Shown: positions 11,696-23,351, counted from the first letter of the stretch. The stretch: DNA of 64,000 nt from Ephemerocybe angulata (GCA_013368325.1 JAACJK010000169.1:496001-560000); one strand, 5' to 3'. Numbers and translations: made by a program. Notes: a model not told the origin generated them from the sequence alone.

Positions 11696-12110
11696 GATGG
11701 CATGTATAATTATAACGCTCACAAGCAATAAGGACGTGTTTTCCTCCCCATGACAAGTCTAGATCGATTGACGGTATGCGGTCGAACAAGACACCGGGTT
11801 ATCAGTTTTTAAGCGCCCAGTCAGTCGTTCCTCAGAAGATCGAGTTTGTGAGATTGATACTTCGTGTCATAGGGATCGGAGGCAATGATAGTTCATCCGC
11901 CTCGCAGAATGGTTATATTACAGTGGAGACCATTGCGGTTGTTGAGCGGATGATAACGAAATGGTGTAAACGGCGCCTATCTCAAAATACTGTGGGGCTG
12001 TACAGGCGGTGCAGCCGAGGGACTGGCGCCTTCCTCTGTATATATCATGGCACCTTCTTCCCGTCGTTCATCAAAGTCCACCACGCTGATTTCACTTGAC
12101 AGAACAGACG
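11696..12110. other. Intergenic stretch after GH92
   Basis: No supportable gene. It contains one TTTTTAAGCGCCC copy at about 11806 (see the recurrent-motif finding) and a TATATAT stretch near 12040, upstream of the next small gene. Confidence 0.4.
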
Positions 12111-12535
12111 ATGGGACAGTTTTGTGCAGGTATGCATGACTATTCACTAGACTCCTTTCGCAGATTCGCCTGATCAGACCATCTTAAGGCTTCGTTATCG
12201 AGCGCACCGACAGTCTGGGCGGGGAGCGAGCCCTAAGTGAACTCTGGGTCTTTGGTATCCCAGCTCCTGTAGGGGACAAACGCTTTTTGTTATCTAAAGT
12301 ATCGTCACGACGATGGGAAGCGAATGGTCGCATCGAGCTGTGAGTGTTCACCAGCTTCCTGTGTGTAAATCTAACGCTCAATTCGGAATGAAGTCCTCCT
12401 GGGGTAGATGAAATCGATGTGTTCGTGAGGTCTGTGACGGGAGAGGTCGCCGGCTCCGCCCACCTCGACTGCAAGAAGTTGCGAACCCCTGAGCCGCAGT
12501 CAGGACACCGTAAGCGCCCGTTGCTTCTACAGTGA
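12111..12535 (+). CDS. Small three-exon protein of unknown function (103 aa)
   Basis: A model of three exons, 12111-12129, 12189-12339 and 12394-12535, keeps one frame through two GT-AG introns (phases 1 and 2) and gives 103 residues plus TGA. The product starts MGQFCAGFVIERTDSLGG, continues ALSELWVFGIPAPVGDKRF and ends in a basic tail (HRKRPLLLQ). I do not recognise it. It has no signal peptide and no clear domain. It lies just upstream of the TPR-CHAT gene on the same strand, and its small first exon follows a TATATAT box. The support is the continuous frame across two plausible introns; homology is lacking, so a spurious model remains possible. Confidence 0.35.
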
Positions 12536-12696
12536 TAAAAGCGTAATTGGGCCATTCATAGGGCACAGTCAGGAACTAGATATTTTGGCCGGAGGTACTC
12601 CAAGCTTAAGGATATCATGGGAGGTTGTTGTAGTATCATCAGAGAAGATTGCAGAAGACGACAGTGAGTGATGTGCTCGGCTAAGCAAGGGATACT

Positions 12697-15600
12697 ATGC
12701 TTATATGGCTTATCCACCTAGTGCTCAGCGCCTGCTTAAATGAAGAGGGTCTAGAGATCGCGCAGCGGTCCGAACGGACAAGGAGCCTTTCAGACATCAG
12801 CGAATCGATCTCGCTCTTTCACCGAGCGATCCAGCTGACTCCCGAGGGCCATGAAGACCTGCCCAGACGACTCAACAACATTGGAGGGTCGTACATGAGA
12901 CGCTTCGAACACACCGGGCAGATTTCTGACATCAACGAAGCCATTTCAGTACTCAAGAGAGCCGACCGTATCGCACCTGAAGGTCATGCGAGCCTCCCTG
13001 GGATACTCTGCAACCTGGGAGGATCATCGACACTACGCTTCGACCGTGTTGGCGATATTTCTGACATTAATGAAGCCATAACAGCGCTTCAGAGAGCGGT
13101 CCGAATTACGCCTAAATCCAATGCCGACCTACCTGGGATGCTCGGTAACCTAGGGCTCTCCTTCAGACTTCGCTTTGGACGAAGCGCTGATCTTTCCGAT
13201 ATTGCCGAAGCCATCTCAGCGCTGCAGAGAGGTGTTCAGCTCGCCCCCGAAGGTCATCCAGACCTACCTGGCGTATTATGCAACCTTGGAGGCACCTTCA
13301 AACTTCGCTATCTGCGGACCATTAATCTGTCCGATATCAACGAGGCCGTCTCATCTCTCCGGAGAGCAGTACAGCTCACCCCACATGGTCATGCAGATCT
13401 GCCTAAACAGCTCAATAGCTTTGGGGGTTCACTCCTGGCTCGCTTCGACCGGATTGGTGACCTTTCGGACATTACTGAAGCCATATCGGCACTACGAAGA
13501 GCAGTTAAGCTTACTCCACAGGGTCACGCAGAGCTCCCTAAGCAGCTCACCAGCCTCGGGAACATGCTACTGAGTCGTTACAAACGCATTGGTAATTCCT
13601 CTGACATTTCCGAAGCCATAACAACACATGAACGAGCAGTGAAACTCACCCCCGAGCGACATGCGTACATGCCTGGACGCCTCAACAACGTTGGCATCGC
13701 GTACCTGCAGCGGGCAGAGCGGGGAGGCGGTATCTCTGATCTGTCTGAAGCCATCTTAGCACTTCAACGGGTAGTCCAGTTCACCCCACAGGGTCACCCA
13801 GACCTGATATCCCGACTCACTAACCTTGGAAGAGCGTTCCTCAATCGTTTCGCACGCAGTGGGAAATACGGTGACCTGGACGAAGCCGTATCCCATTACA
13901 AGGCTGCGGCAACCTCCAAGTTTGGAGGACCCCAGCTGAGGCTGGGTGCAGCCAGAGACTGGGCCTTGCTGTTGGGGCAGTATCGTCCCAAGTCACCCGA
14001 AATCCTCCTCGCATTCGACGCCGCCTTGGATCTCGTCGCTTTAGTAGCAGGACTCGAACAGACCGTACAAGGTCGATATACCCAGCTTCAAGGTGTCTCT
14101 GGCTTGGCTCTCGAAGCAGCTTCCGTCGCATGCTCCATGAACAGAGTAGATAAAGCCCTGGAGTGGCTTGAGCAAGGTCGCTGCCTCGTATGGAGCCAGC
14201 TCAACAATCTTCGCACACCTCTCGACAGCTTGCATCTCAAGGACGCCAAACTCGCGCGGAGTATCGCAGAGACCTCAAAGCAGCTCGAGAATGCCGGTTC
14301 GTCCCAAGAGCAATTCGAGGTTGGGATGTCGATATCGGAGAAAATTTCGTTGGAAGATGAAGCTCGTACTCACTTGAGTCTTGCGAGACAGTGGGACGAT
14401 CTCCTTAGATCAGCGAGAGCCATTCCCGGGTTTGAGAACTTCCTCATGCCACTGCCATGCAGCACCCTCCTGCAGCATCTCCCGGAAACAGGGCCCACTG
14501 TCATCATCGCCGTCAGTGAGCGTCGCTGCGATGCGATAGCCCTGCTAGCTGGACTGGACGTCCCCCTACACATCCCCCTTCCCAACTTTACCCTGACGAG
14601 GGCAAACGAGTATCGAGCTTCTTTGGCCAAACAATTGCAGTCACGAAATCTCCGCGTACGAGGAGGAGGAGACACGACAGTTCCAGACGGCGAGTTCACT
14701 GGGAGAGGTATTAGGCCCGCCCCAGTCGAGGCGGGTGGCGAAGACCCCATCCATCATGTTCTGCGCGGACTATGGAGCGACTTGGTGAAACCGATATTGG
14801 ATGTGCTCGGAATCCCAGTCAGTCACGGTATTCTGTTTAGTATGTTCATCTTCGGAGATTGATGTTTGTGTCATATCACAGAAAATAGATTCGTCGTCGT
14901 CCCGGGAAACTCTCCCGAGAGTATGGTGGTGTCCAACCGGGGCGCTATCATTCCTCCCCATTCATGCAGCAGGAATCTATAGGGGGCCAAAACATGAGAG
15001 TGTCCTTGACTATGTCGTCTCGTCTTACACCCCGAACGTCACCGCTCTCACAGACCGAGCCAAGGATTCTAAGACGCGCCCCATTGACCACTGCATTTCA
15101 GGTTTATTCCTCACAAATCAGCCGAACGCACCTGGCGCCAAATCGATCCCTGGGACTACGGACGAGGTGCGGTCGGTCCATGAGAGGGCCGCGGAGCTTG
15201 GGATGAGGGTGCTGAAGCTTGAGGGAAGCGCCGTTACAGTTAAAGAATGCCTGAACCAGATGGAGAGTTTCAGCAGCGTGCACCTGGCTTGTCATGCATC
15301 ACAGAATGCAGCTGACCCACTTCAAAGTCAATTCCTCCTGCATACCGGATCTCTCAATCTCGCTACAATCATCCAGTCGAACCTCAAGAATGCTGACCTC
15401 GCTTTCCTGTCAGCATGCCAGACAAGTACGGGGGAGGAGAAGCTCTCCGACGAAGCTGTTCATCTCGCTGCCGGAATGCTTGCAGCAGGCTACCGCCGAG
15501 TGGTGGGGACGATGTGGTCCATTGATGATCGGCGTGCCCGGGAGGTTGCCCACGACTTCTACGAGGATCTCTGGATGAAGAGGGAGCAAGGTTGCGATAG

Positions 15601-15724
15601 AGGATTCGATGGGAGTCTTTCTGCGTATGCCTTGCATCGCGCGATCCAACAATTGAGACTGCGGATCGACAACTCGGAGCTTTCATTACTTACATGGGTT
15701 CCCTTTGTCCATTTTGGCTATTGA
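12697..15724 (+). CDS. TPR-repeat CHAT-domain protein
   Basis: Two exons, 12697-14827 and 14889-15724 (phase 1), give 988 residues. Residues about 15-420 are nine or so tetratricopeptide-like repeats of about 45 residues with the recurring pattern DISDINEAI-x-L-RAV-x-LTPxGHxDLP-x-L-NLGxS-x-RF. A helical linker follows, then a C-terminal CHAT domain (caspase HetF associated with TPRs). CHAT landmarks are WWCPTGALSFLPIHAAG, YVVSSYTPNVTAL, VHLACHA and AFLSACQTSTG. The presumed catalytic dyad, His846 (HLACH) and Cys887 (SACQT), is intact, so a cysteine-protease activity is possible. Related proteins are expanded in Agaricomycetes, and CHAT proteases act in separase-like and immune systems elsewhere. 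No NB-ARC or NACHT domain is present. The start codon has no strong context; an upstream exon cannot be excluded. Confidence 0.85.
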
Positions 15725-15867
15725 CCACGCCGCAAGCGCTCAAGCGCTCACTCGTTGTCAAGTTCATGAATAATAGCTGCTGTGAATGCCCTACTACTAC
15801 CACAATTTGTTCAAGACATTTATGTATTACTTTGGCCCCGTTTCAATTCTATTTTCGTGGGTTCTAT

Positions 15868-16404
15868 CTAGATCGATTCAAGAACCTCCAGCGCATCCTT
15901 CACGCAAACCTCCATCGCTCCGCTGAGCCCCCATTTCTCCTGCAAAGTCTCGGCATCCTCAGGTCCAACCCATGCGTACGTGTCGTGCTCCTCCGGGTTC
16001 AACTTGACAGCCGCGCCTTTACCCTCGTTTACCCTAACAAGGAAGTTGAACTCCACACTCTTTCCTCCCTTGGTCTCGTACTCAAATCCTTCAAACGTGC
16101 CGAGCACCTCGGTGACCTTCAACCCAGTCTCCTCGATGGTTTCTCGCACGACGGTGTCGATGAGGTTGTTGTCCTCGGGTTCTGAGCCTCCCCCAGGGAG
16201 CTCGTATAGTCCCGCAAAATCGGACTCGGACGCTGCCCGGCGCACAATCAGGAGTCTTTTGGAGCTGGTGGGGTTGGGAGTGAGGAGCGATGAGCTGGTC
16301 GCGATTGCGACGCCTACGACGAGGCGTTTGGAAGGGTTCAGAGCCTGCATATATTCAAGTGGAACAGCGAAGGCAGAGGCGAAGGGGCTAATCTTGACAG
16401 ACAT
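15868..16404 (-). CDS. Nudix hydrolase
   Basis: A single-exon protein of 178 residues from the ATG at 16404. The core holds a Nudix box: LPGGG...EPEDNN then RETIEETGLK, where the REUxEExGU half is canonical. The glycine-rich half carries one extra residue and an acidic pair (ED) instead of the usual G-E spacing. An N-terminal strand (RLVVGVAIAT) and a later strand (EFNFLVRV, then EEHDTYAWV) match the fold. These enzymes split nucleoside diphosphates linked to another group, using Mg2+ held by the Nudix glutamates; the substrate cannot be told. It is convergent with the TPR-CHAT gene, and the two stops are about 140 bases apart. Confidence 0.82.
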   Translation of the reverse strand: MSVKISPFASAFAVPLEYMQALNPSKRLVVGVAIATSSSLLTPNPTSSKRLLIVRRAASESDFAGLYELPGGGSEPEDNNLIDTVVRETIEETGLKVTEVLGTFEGFEYETKGGKSVEFNFLVRVNEGKGAAVKLNPEEHDTYAWVGPEDAETLQEKWGLSGAMEVCVKDALEVLESI

Positions 16405-17204
16405 GCTGCTAGGTACTGAGCTTTGTGAGCCTCTGCGGGAGTTCTGAGGACAATTTGGATTCGCGCTTCCGATTTAACTTTATAGTTAGGTGGAGTGTTT
16501 GTTGAGTCAATGAGGGGAAGAAAAGGGGAGAAGCGTAAGCTTTGATACCGCAGCATAACCCCAGAGCGCGTGACCCTGAAATGCTTTCGGATGTGCACGA
16601 TGCGGGGAAGCCAGGGGCTGATAGGCGCCCAAAGTTGATCGCCCGAGGCCGGGGGAATGACACAAAGACCACATACAGTATGAACCGATGCATTGAAAAT
16701 AACTGAGGAATATTCGAGAAATATCGCGTGCTTGATATACCTAATGTAACCTTTGCTTGCTTCCAAGAAATATCGTTCATTCTTGTTATCTTATCTTATC
16801 TATTCCAGGGCATCCGCATCTTATCTATGTACCATCGTCCCACGATCCGCCAGCACGGTGTGGGGCCTCGACGGGTTTTTTCCTTCGCAATTGCTTCATC
16901 CTCCCTCAACTTAGCAACGATGGCGAATATCCCGTGAATTGGGGTAGTGTTGGAGGATATAACCATGCGAGGTTGAATGCTGGAGAAAAAGGCTTTCGTT
17001 CTGCAAGGGGTTCCGGGCGCTTCCAATGGTACCAGTGCAAGACTGGCTCTCAAGGCTGCATGGCACGTCCTCATTTCCTTTCGGTGACCTCAAGTCTCTA
17101 ATGTGATGTATAAAGTGTGTCATAGATCCTCAGGCCCACTATCATCGAACGGTTCAAGTTCTTTCCATTGATTCTTCGAATCTAATGCGGGGAGCGCCCG
17201 CGAT
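16405..17204. other. Intergenic stretch upstream of the Nudix gene
   Basis: No supportable gene. Open frames on the minus strand overlap the Nudix promoter region but have no recognisable composition. A TTATCTTATCTTATCTATTCC direct repeat (TTATC units) is at about 16787-16805. One AGGCGCCCAAAG word is at 16623. Confidence 0.4.
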
Positions 17205-17500
17205 TAGGGTTGGGTCGTGATTCTCTTGAGTTTCGTCTTGCACTGGCCTAGGGCATTGCCACAGTCCATGCATCAAATGAACCGGGCAATGCTGGGCACA
17301 ATGGAAATCCCATAGTGCAGCATGTTACGGCGAACGTTGGGTGTACGTACCCATCTTTCGGTACCAATGGGATTCATATCCGCCACAGCCCTGCCTTTCC
17401 TATTGAACTTTGCTCCTACCTCGAGGCTTGTTAAGGTATACGCTGTCATGTGTTGTGATCGACTCCGTTGACCCTCAGATATGGGTAAGGCTGCACAGGT
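17205..17500 (+). pseudogene. Degenerate cupredoxin-like N-terminal remnant
   Basis: A frame from about 17251 reads GIATVHASNEPGNAGHNGN, PIVQHVTANVG, FGTNGIHIRHSPAFPIELC and then meets a TAA. In another frame it resumes as YTLSCVVIDSVDPQIWV. The order resembles fungal extracellular cupredoxin-like domains: HxVxVG...ITAxxGDTVxFxF...NHSVTQSxF...PC...DTxPIWxYC. The in-frame stops and the loss of the spacing suggest decay or sequencing gaps. It sits directly before the mucin-like gene, and cupredoxin head plus Ser/Thr-rich stalk plus membrane helix is a known fungal architecture, so this may be the damaged 5' part of that gene. The similarity is by eye only. Confidence 0.35.
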
Positions 17501-17552
17501 CGAGAAGCGTCGACGCGGCGACTCTTAACCCTGGAGCCTGCTGTCTATCTAG

Positions 17553-20195
17553 GGTCCCTTCGTGGACCGTCTTGAAAAGTCGCTTATCGCTCCACCATCT
17601 GCATGCCCTGCATTGGTTCTCGATATGACATTGTCGTTAGGTATGCTTATTCCCCAATGTCATTCCTGTGGATCAAATACTAACCCTGCTTCAAGATAGA
17701 CCTCTGACAGTCCGCCAGGATACTGGGGGTGCAGCAGGTGGGCCGACCGAGACAGCTGCAGCAAGCGTCGCAACGGGTGAGGCAAACGGAGGTGCACCGT
17801 CTGCAACTGAGAATGTACCACCTGCGACCACAGTCGCCGAAGTTCCCACTCCGTCCTCTACCCAGGCTCCTGAAGTGACCCCAGCAGGATCCGTCGCCAC
17901 GACTGCCGCAGGAGAAGGAGCTACAACACCGCAAGGCGACGCGACGACCCCCGCAGCAGGCTCGACGACTGCTCAAGTACCTGATCCTACGACACCAGCC
18001 GAAGCCGCTGGCCCGAGCACCACAGCGGCGGTTGAAACGACACCAGTTTCAGTGGGTGGATCCACTAGTGTGCAGGGCGAGGTCGCCACAACGCCAGCAT
18101 CGGTTGGAGGAACAACTCCAGCAGGCGATGTAACGACAGCTGCAGCGACAACGGGTGCTTCCACTGGAGCACCAACAGACGTAACGACAGGTCCTTCGAC
18201 AGTGGGGTCGACGACAGCTCCAGTAACGGAAGGATTGACAACAGCGCCAGTGACAGAAGTATCGACAACAGCGCCAGTATCGACGACTGCAGCAACGACC
18301 GAAGGGGCGCCGACAACCCCAGTTGTAACTGACGCGTCGGCCAGTCCTTCCACTGGCGCAACAACCAGCGCCAGTGAATCGGTAACTACGGCTGCGACAG
18401 TGGCGACGACGACTTCACCACCAGTCGAAGTCACAACTTCGCCGGCGCAAGTGGCGACCACGTCTGAAACTACGATATCGCACGCTGAGAGCGCCTCAGC
18501 CCCGACGACCTCACCTGAGGTGGCAATGACCCCTCCCGTTGAAACGACGACTTCTCCACACATTTCCGAGACAACACCCCCAAGCGAGACGTCCACTCTT
18601 CACGCAGAATCGACCACATCTCCACACGAAACGTCCAACTTATTGCCCACTGATTCCACGACCAATACCCCGCTCTCGAGCACCATCTCACCACCAGAAC
18701 AAGTTTCGACGACAGTCACCGAAAGCCGATCTGTGCCACCGCTGTCGTCATCATCAACCTCAGAGGTAGCCTCTACTCCTTCACCTCTGGCACCGTCGTT
18801 GGGAGAGTCCGACACCCTACCGCCGAGCTCTTCGACAACAACTTCATCGACTGACACACCCACGAGGACAACATCCACCCCCTCAACGACCACATCCTCA
18901 GACACACCTTCCCCCGCGCCGACGACCACGTATGTGGCGACAAGCACATGGGTACCTCCGCCAGAAGCGACCGAGGAGCCATCAGCGATAACTTACCTTG
19001 CAGCGCAGCCTGAATGGACGGGCACAACTACGTACGACGGTGCTGAGTGGACAAGGACGACGCTCCAAGAGCCCTACACGACGACATTCACCACGACGAG
19101 GACGTGAGTACGAACCCTCCGCTATCGTTAGATTTTATTGATCAACCTTTGCAGGATATACACATCTGGAAAGCCAGTAACGGTGACCGTTGAGCCCGTG
19201 ACCAGCGTTATTCCACCTGGCACCGTTCTCATCAAACGAAACCTGTATGTTTCGAGGAAGAAGGTCGATATGGTTCCGGTTATAGCTGGTGCCGTTGGAG
19301 GTATGATTCGCCCTAGATCTAGCATCCAACAGTTCTCTAACCTTTTTTCTTTGCTTAATCAGGTGTCTGTGCTCTGATCATCGTCCTCGTCGCATTATAC
19401 TTCCTCCTTCGAAGATCCCGCCATCGAAGCCGTCACGAACAGCTCGCCACCGAGTCCGACTTCGACCCAGCATCCCGAGCTACGAGCCCCCGCAGCCACT
19501 CCCGCTTCGCCTCAATAGTACCTTTCGGAGCACACTCATCAGGGCGCGAACGCTCGGGATCCGGGACCGGTTCCCTCGGGCGTGCATCTGGAGAAATAAA
19601 TCGGAACGATACCATACGTACCTTCCTAGCAGGGCAGGCCACACCGATCGAAGAGTCCGGCAGCCGCCCGCCGCTGCCTACACCATTCACTAAAGAAAGG
19701 GCACCGACGCACCTGATGGTGCCAACCAGGACCACTGGAACGACCCCCGAGAACACCTCGATGGCCTCGATGTACGCTTCGACAAATCCTACACCGCGAA
19801 GTGGCTCCCAGAACCCAAACCCTTCCACCACATCGTTCACGGGACAACCACTGCGATATCGAGATGCAAACCCTATCCACGATCGTTCCATGTCTGGTGC
19901 TACGGCCACCTCTGGGTCACACTACTCTGACAACGATCCTGCTGGAGTGTCGATGTCAGAGCGCCGGGGAATTGACACCTCACGCGATGGGAGATACACA
20001 CGAGTGCCTGTTGACGACCCTTTCGCTGATGACCATGTCGAACTTACGGGTGACGACACTCCACGGTCGGGTACCCCAAGAGGAGTTTTAGTACATGAAG
20101 ACGGAGGGAGTATGAGGGATAGTGGGACTGTGAGCTGGCCTCCGTCATATCGAGGTTCGGGGATTGAATCACCACGAAGGGACCGATGGTTATGA
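17553..20195 (+). CDS. Mucin-like Ser/Thr-rich single-pass membrane protein
   Basis: Exons 17553-17640, 17696-19103, 19155-19300 and 19363-20195 join in frame (phases 1, 2, 1). The large exon encodes about 470 residues dominated by T, S, A, P and V, with many TTP, STT and VTT units; this is a typical heavily O-mannosylated stalk. It is followed by IYTSGKPVTVTV, then the membrane helix MVPVIAGAVGG-VCALIIVLVALYFLLRR, which an intron splits. A cytosolic tail of about 270 residues follows, rich in Ser/Pro/Arg (RRSRHRSRHEQ..., DRYTR-like basic patches, DDPFADDHVEL). This layout fits fungal cell-wall sensors or mucins such as Msb2/Mid2-like proteins, which relay surface signals to MAP-kinase pathways. 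There is no signal peptide at the ATG at 17625, so an upstream exon (17553 or earlier, see the remnant at 17205-17500) is expected. The branch point TACTAAC precedes exon 2. Confidence 0.72.
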
Positions 20196-20321
20196 TACTG
20201 AGGCTTGATATTTGACCACCTTGTACATCATATTTCGATTGGGAAGTTTGACTTCCCCTTGCAATCTGAACCAATGAAGACATTCAAAGACGATCCTCTT
20301 GAGAGATACCCAGTTGGCCCA

Positions 20322-22666
20322 TCAGATCGGCAATGGGTTGTAGTATCCTCCCATGCTCGTCCCGACCAGCGTGCCCCTCAAACCCAACCAGTTGTATCGG
20401 TCTCTTCCTCCATTCTCTCCGTGGGCTATGGTGGGTAAGGGAGAAAAGTTAAGTATTGTTTTATCACCAAAGGCAAAAAGAAAGGGATGCACGCACCACG
20501 TAAACATCACAGTCCCTTCCACTTCAAAGTCGGACGCTTCGCCGGGACGCAGAGGTGCCCCTCTCGCTCTCCTAAACAGTACAACGAGGTTGATATCCAG
20601 GCTCCCGAACCAGAACACGCCGTTTACGAGCCCAAGCTCGAACTTGACATCCTCTTCAAACCTCTTCACGAGCTCGTCAAACCGCTTCGTGAGATGTTTC
20701 GGAATGAGTGTGCGGTTTTCTCCAATAAAGTAATGCAGGTCATCGACCCTGTTCAAGATATCCCAGCGCGTCACGTCGAGAGTGATGACCGGCCTGTTGC
20801 CGCCCTTTTCCATCGGTGTAGAGGCAGGGGCCCAGACGTGGGCTTTTCGCGAGTAGAGGGCTCGGAGGGCGGCGAGCTGGAAGGTGCGGGTATTGTACGA
20901 GTAAGGAGTATGAAGACGTTCGTATTCTTCCAAGTATCCTGTTAGCTAACGGAAAACTAAGCCACGGATGAGACTGACCGTTGTAGTCGTGCTCCATGCC
21001 CCGACATTCTCGGCGGTGTCGGGAGTTCCAATCTTCGGTCTGACATTCTTGGGAACAGTATACCGCTGTGTGGCATCCCGAACACCTCTTATCGTACCGG
21101 ATCTGAGCATTACCGGGTAGCACAGGCAATCCTTGGGATTGGGTGTGCTGCAACTCCACTGTCAGCTCCGTCCGAGTCGAGGGAGGAATCGGAGAGTAGT
21201 GCTTACGTTCAAGTTGTCACAAACACTTGGTCTAGCTTTCCAGTCGAAGAACTGGAAGTTCTGCCGAAGTCGAATCGTCGCATGCGTGTTCATTTCCTTT
21301 GGCAAACCGTCGGCAATATTGTTCGTGTTCAACTCGGGCGTGACGCACAGAGCCATCTGCTCCATGACGGCAAGCTGGATCTTGGGAAAGACCGAGCACC
21401 GAGAAAGGTAGTCGTATAGCATAATGAAAGAGTTATTACCAATCGTTTCCAGGTAGTCAGGGTCGTTCCCAAGCATAAGGCAGTTTGCGAGCGTCTTCAC
21501 GGCGCCCTTGTTAACGACGCTTTGGATGGCCGCAACGCCATATGGGTACGAGTTGAAGCACCATTCGACGACCTTGTGTGTCATGAAGAGCACCTGGAGC
21601 AAGGACGCCTTGAGCTCCTTCTCGACCGGCGCAGGGAGGGTCTTCTGCAACCGCGTGTGGTATCGAGTTCCAAAGATGGACAACACGATCATACACTGCT
21701 CAGGCGCCTGCTTCTCCATAAACAGGTCGCGGAGAGCCTCATTCCCTGACCCCATGAGACCGTCAATAGCCAGGAAGGTATGAGACAGGACAGCATGCTC
21801 TGCGGTGTTGCTGGGGAAGCGCGATAGATGCTTGAGGCCATGGATATTGACGGTGGCCTTCATCCGCTGAATCGAACGCTCGACGAAGGTCTCCGGGGAA
21901 CACACCCGCCCTGCCATGATCGCCTTTGCAACCTCCTTGGCTATCCAAGGTTCGTCGGTCACGATGAAGAAGAACTTGGTGAATGTGTCTTCGCAGTTGA
22001 CCTCAGGGTCATTGCTCCGAGAATCAGAGAGGGGGTAGAGGATCACGTCCCCCTTGTGCGTAGCAACCCAGAGAAAGATGGCCAGATCGATGATGTACGG
22101 GTTGCTCGCGATGTCCTTCCGAGTCCATTCCTTGTTGAATTGACACAGCTCAATGAGCGTTGAGACGATACCATCATGCTTCACCAGCTCTTCGAATTCT
22201 CGATCATTCAGGTCGAGTCTCGTACCCTGCGGCCAAACACCAGGGCTGATCAGCAGGATCTTTTCTATCCAACGTATCATCCCCGGTATAGCATCTTGGA
22301 GCCTCCAGACTGCTTCCTCCTTCACATCTGGTGGACAGAGTGCAGGGAAATCCCCGAGGAACGCCAAGGCAAGGTTCGCGGCGCCGCTTGGAGTGTCCAT
22401 CACGAACTCCCCAGAGCTGCCGGACTCCTCAGGACCCATTTCAAGCGGGCTAACCAGGGCGTGAATTCCTGTGAATGTATACGTCCCCATGTCCTTCATG
22501 GCCAAGTGCATTTCCAGCAGGTCAGACGCCGATCCCAAGTAGGCTTTGTTGGCAACCTGGTCCAAACGTAAGGTCGTATGTTTTGCAAGGCTTGAATTGG
22601 AGAAAATCGCACCTCTTCCAGATATTCCCAATCATCCTCGTCAAGAGTTGAGCCGTGGCTAGCCAT
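20322..22666 (-). CDS. MYND-type zinc-finger protein
   Basis: Four exons starting at the ATG at 22666. Exon 1 (22666-22613) encodes MASHGSTLDEDDWEYLEE. Exon 2 from 22556 encodes a helical domain of about 450 residues (VANKAYLGSASDLLEMHLA ...). After a short intron near 21205-21165 comes the zinc-finger exon: DKRCSGCHTAVYCSQECQTE then DWNSRHRREC. After a second intron (about 20985-20945) the last exon runs to 20322. The finger shows C-x2-C, C-x3-C and H-x3-C, but the first MYND cysteine pair is reduced to a lone C in SVCDNLN just before the intron, as in many agaricomycete relatives. MYND fingers mediate protein contacts; many fungal members are uncharacterised. An intron joining phase-0 LN to LTVELQ keeps the frame. 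Confidence 0.75.
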
Positions 22667-22968
22667 GTCGTCGTCGCAGTGGGAGTTTGTGGTAGTGGTA
22701 AGATGAAGGAAGGCCAGCTATCATTCAACCCAACAGTTACGTGTTTCAGATTGAAGCGCTGGTGGTTAGGAGATAAGATAAGATAAGAGCGCCCCTATTG
22801 TAACGACTCGGAGCGCTTACTGATCGGACCACAAGCCTCGGTCGCTCGTCATCTTAGCGCCTTGGATCACGTATTTGAGCGACACTTCTGACACACCGCG
22901 GTAGGATTGGGGTGGAACGTACGATCCCATGACGGACATCAGTTTGAATGTGTTCGCTGATACGAGGA

Positions 22969-23180
22969 TTCCATGGGGTTCCATTGGGGATTGCACCGAA
23001 AATGGTGCGTGCTGTGGAACTCGAATGGAGGACGCAGTCGCACATGCTCTGGCAACCATGGCTCCAGCCACAACTCTCCCTCAATTACATGGAACCGCGG
23101 CCTCCACGTTAAATGCTACCGTGCCGTCCACCTTGAGTCCATAGCACCTTTCTTTTTCGGTGAAATCTCCAATGCGACCC
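22969..23180. repeat. Imperfect inverted repeat (long hairpin)
   Basis: The bases 22969-23003 (starting ATTCCATGGGG, ending CACCGAAAA) and the reverse complement of 23146-23180 agree at about 30 of 35 positions, and the similarity continues more weakly toward the loop. The arms are about 140 bases apart. No protein reading is convincing here. The repeat lies between the MYND gene promoter and the tRNA gene. It could be a foldback element remnant or a source of a hairpin RNA. Confidence 0.4.
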
Positions 23181-23351
23181 TATGGAATCTCGGTTTCCAG
23201 AGGGGTCCCATCTGTGATCCCATTTAATCTGTCCTCCCCCATGCAATTGCGCGCTCCAGCCTGATCTTGCCGCGGTGACAGGGGAATCTTCAAGATATAG
23301 CAAGGCCGGTTAAGCGCCCGTGACAGTGACTTGGCGTTTAAACCACTCATC

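Noticed and set aside
11776..12099. 107-codon + frame after the GH92 gene
   Set aside because: Composition is not protein-like and it overlaps the promoter of the next small gene.
12697..13900. Regular about 135-base periodicity that could be mistaken for a DNA repeat array or CRISPR-like array
   Set aside because: The period equals 45 codons of TPR-like protein repeats in an open frame; there are no short constant repeats with unique spacers.
15694..16185. 163-codon + frame overlapping the Nudix gene
   Set aside because: It is antisense to a clear Nudix box and has no recognisable composition.
17973..18596. 207-codon minus-strand frame opposite the mucin-like stalk, rich in V, T, A, G
   Set aside because: It is the mirror of the Thr/Ser-rich repeat composition; the + strand has splice sites, a membrane helix and an in-frame continuation.
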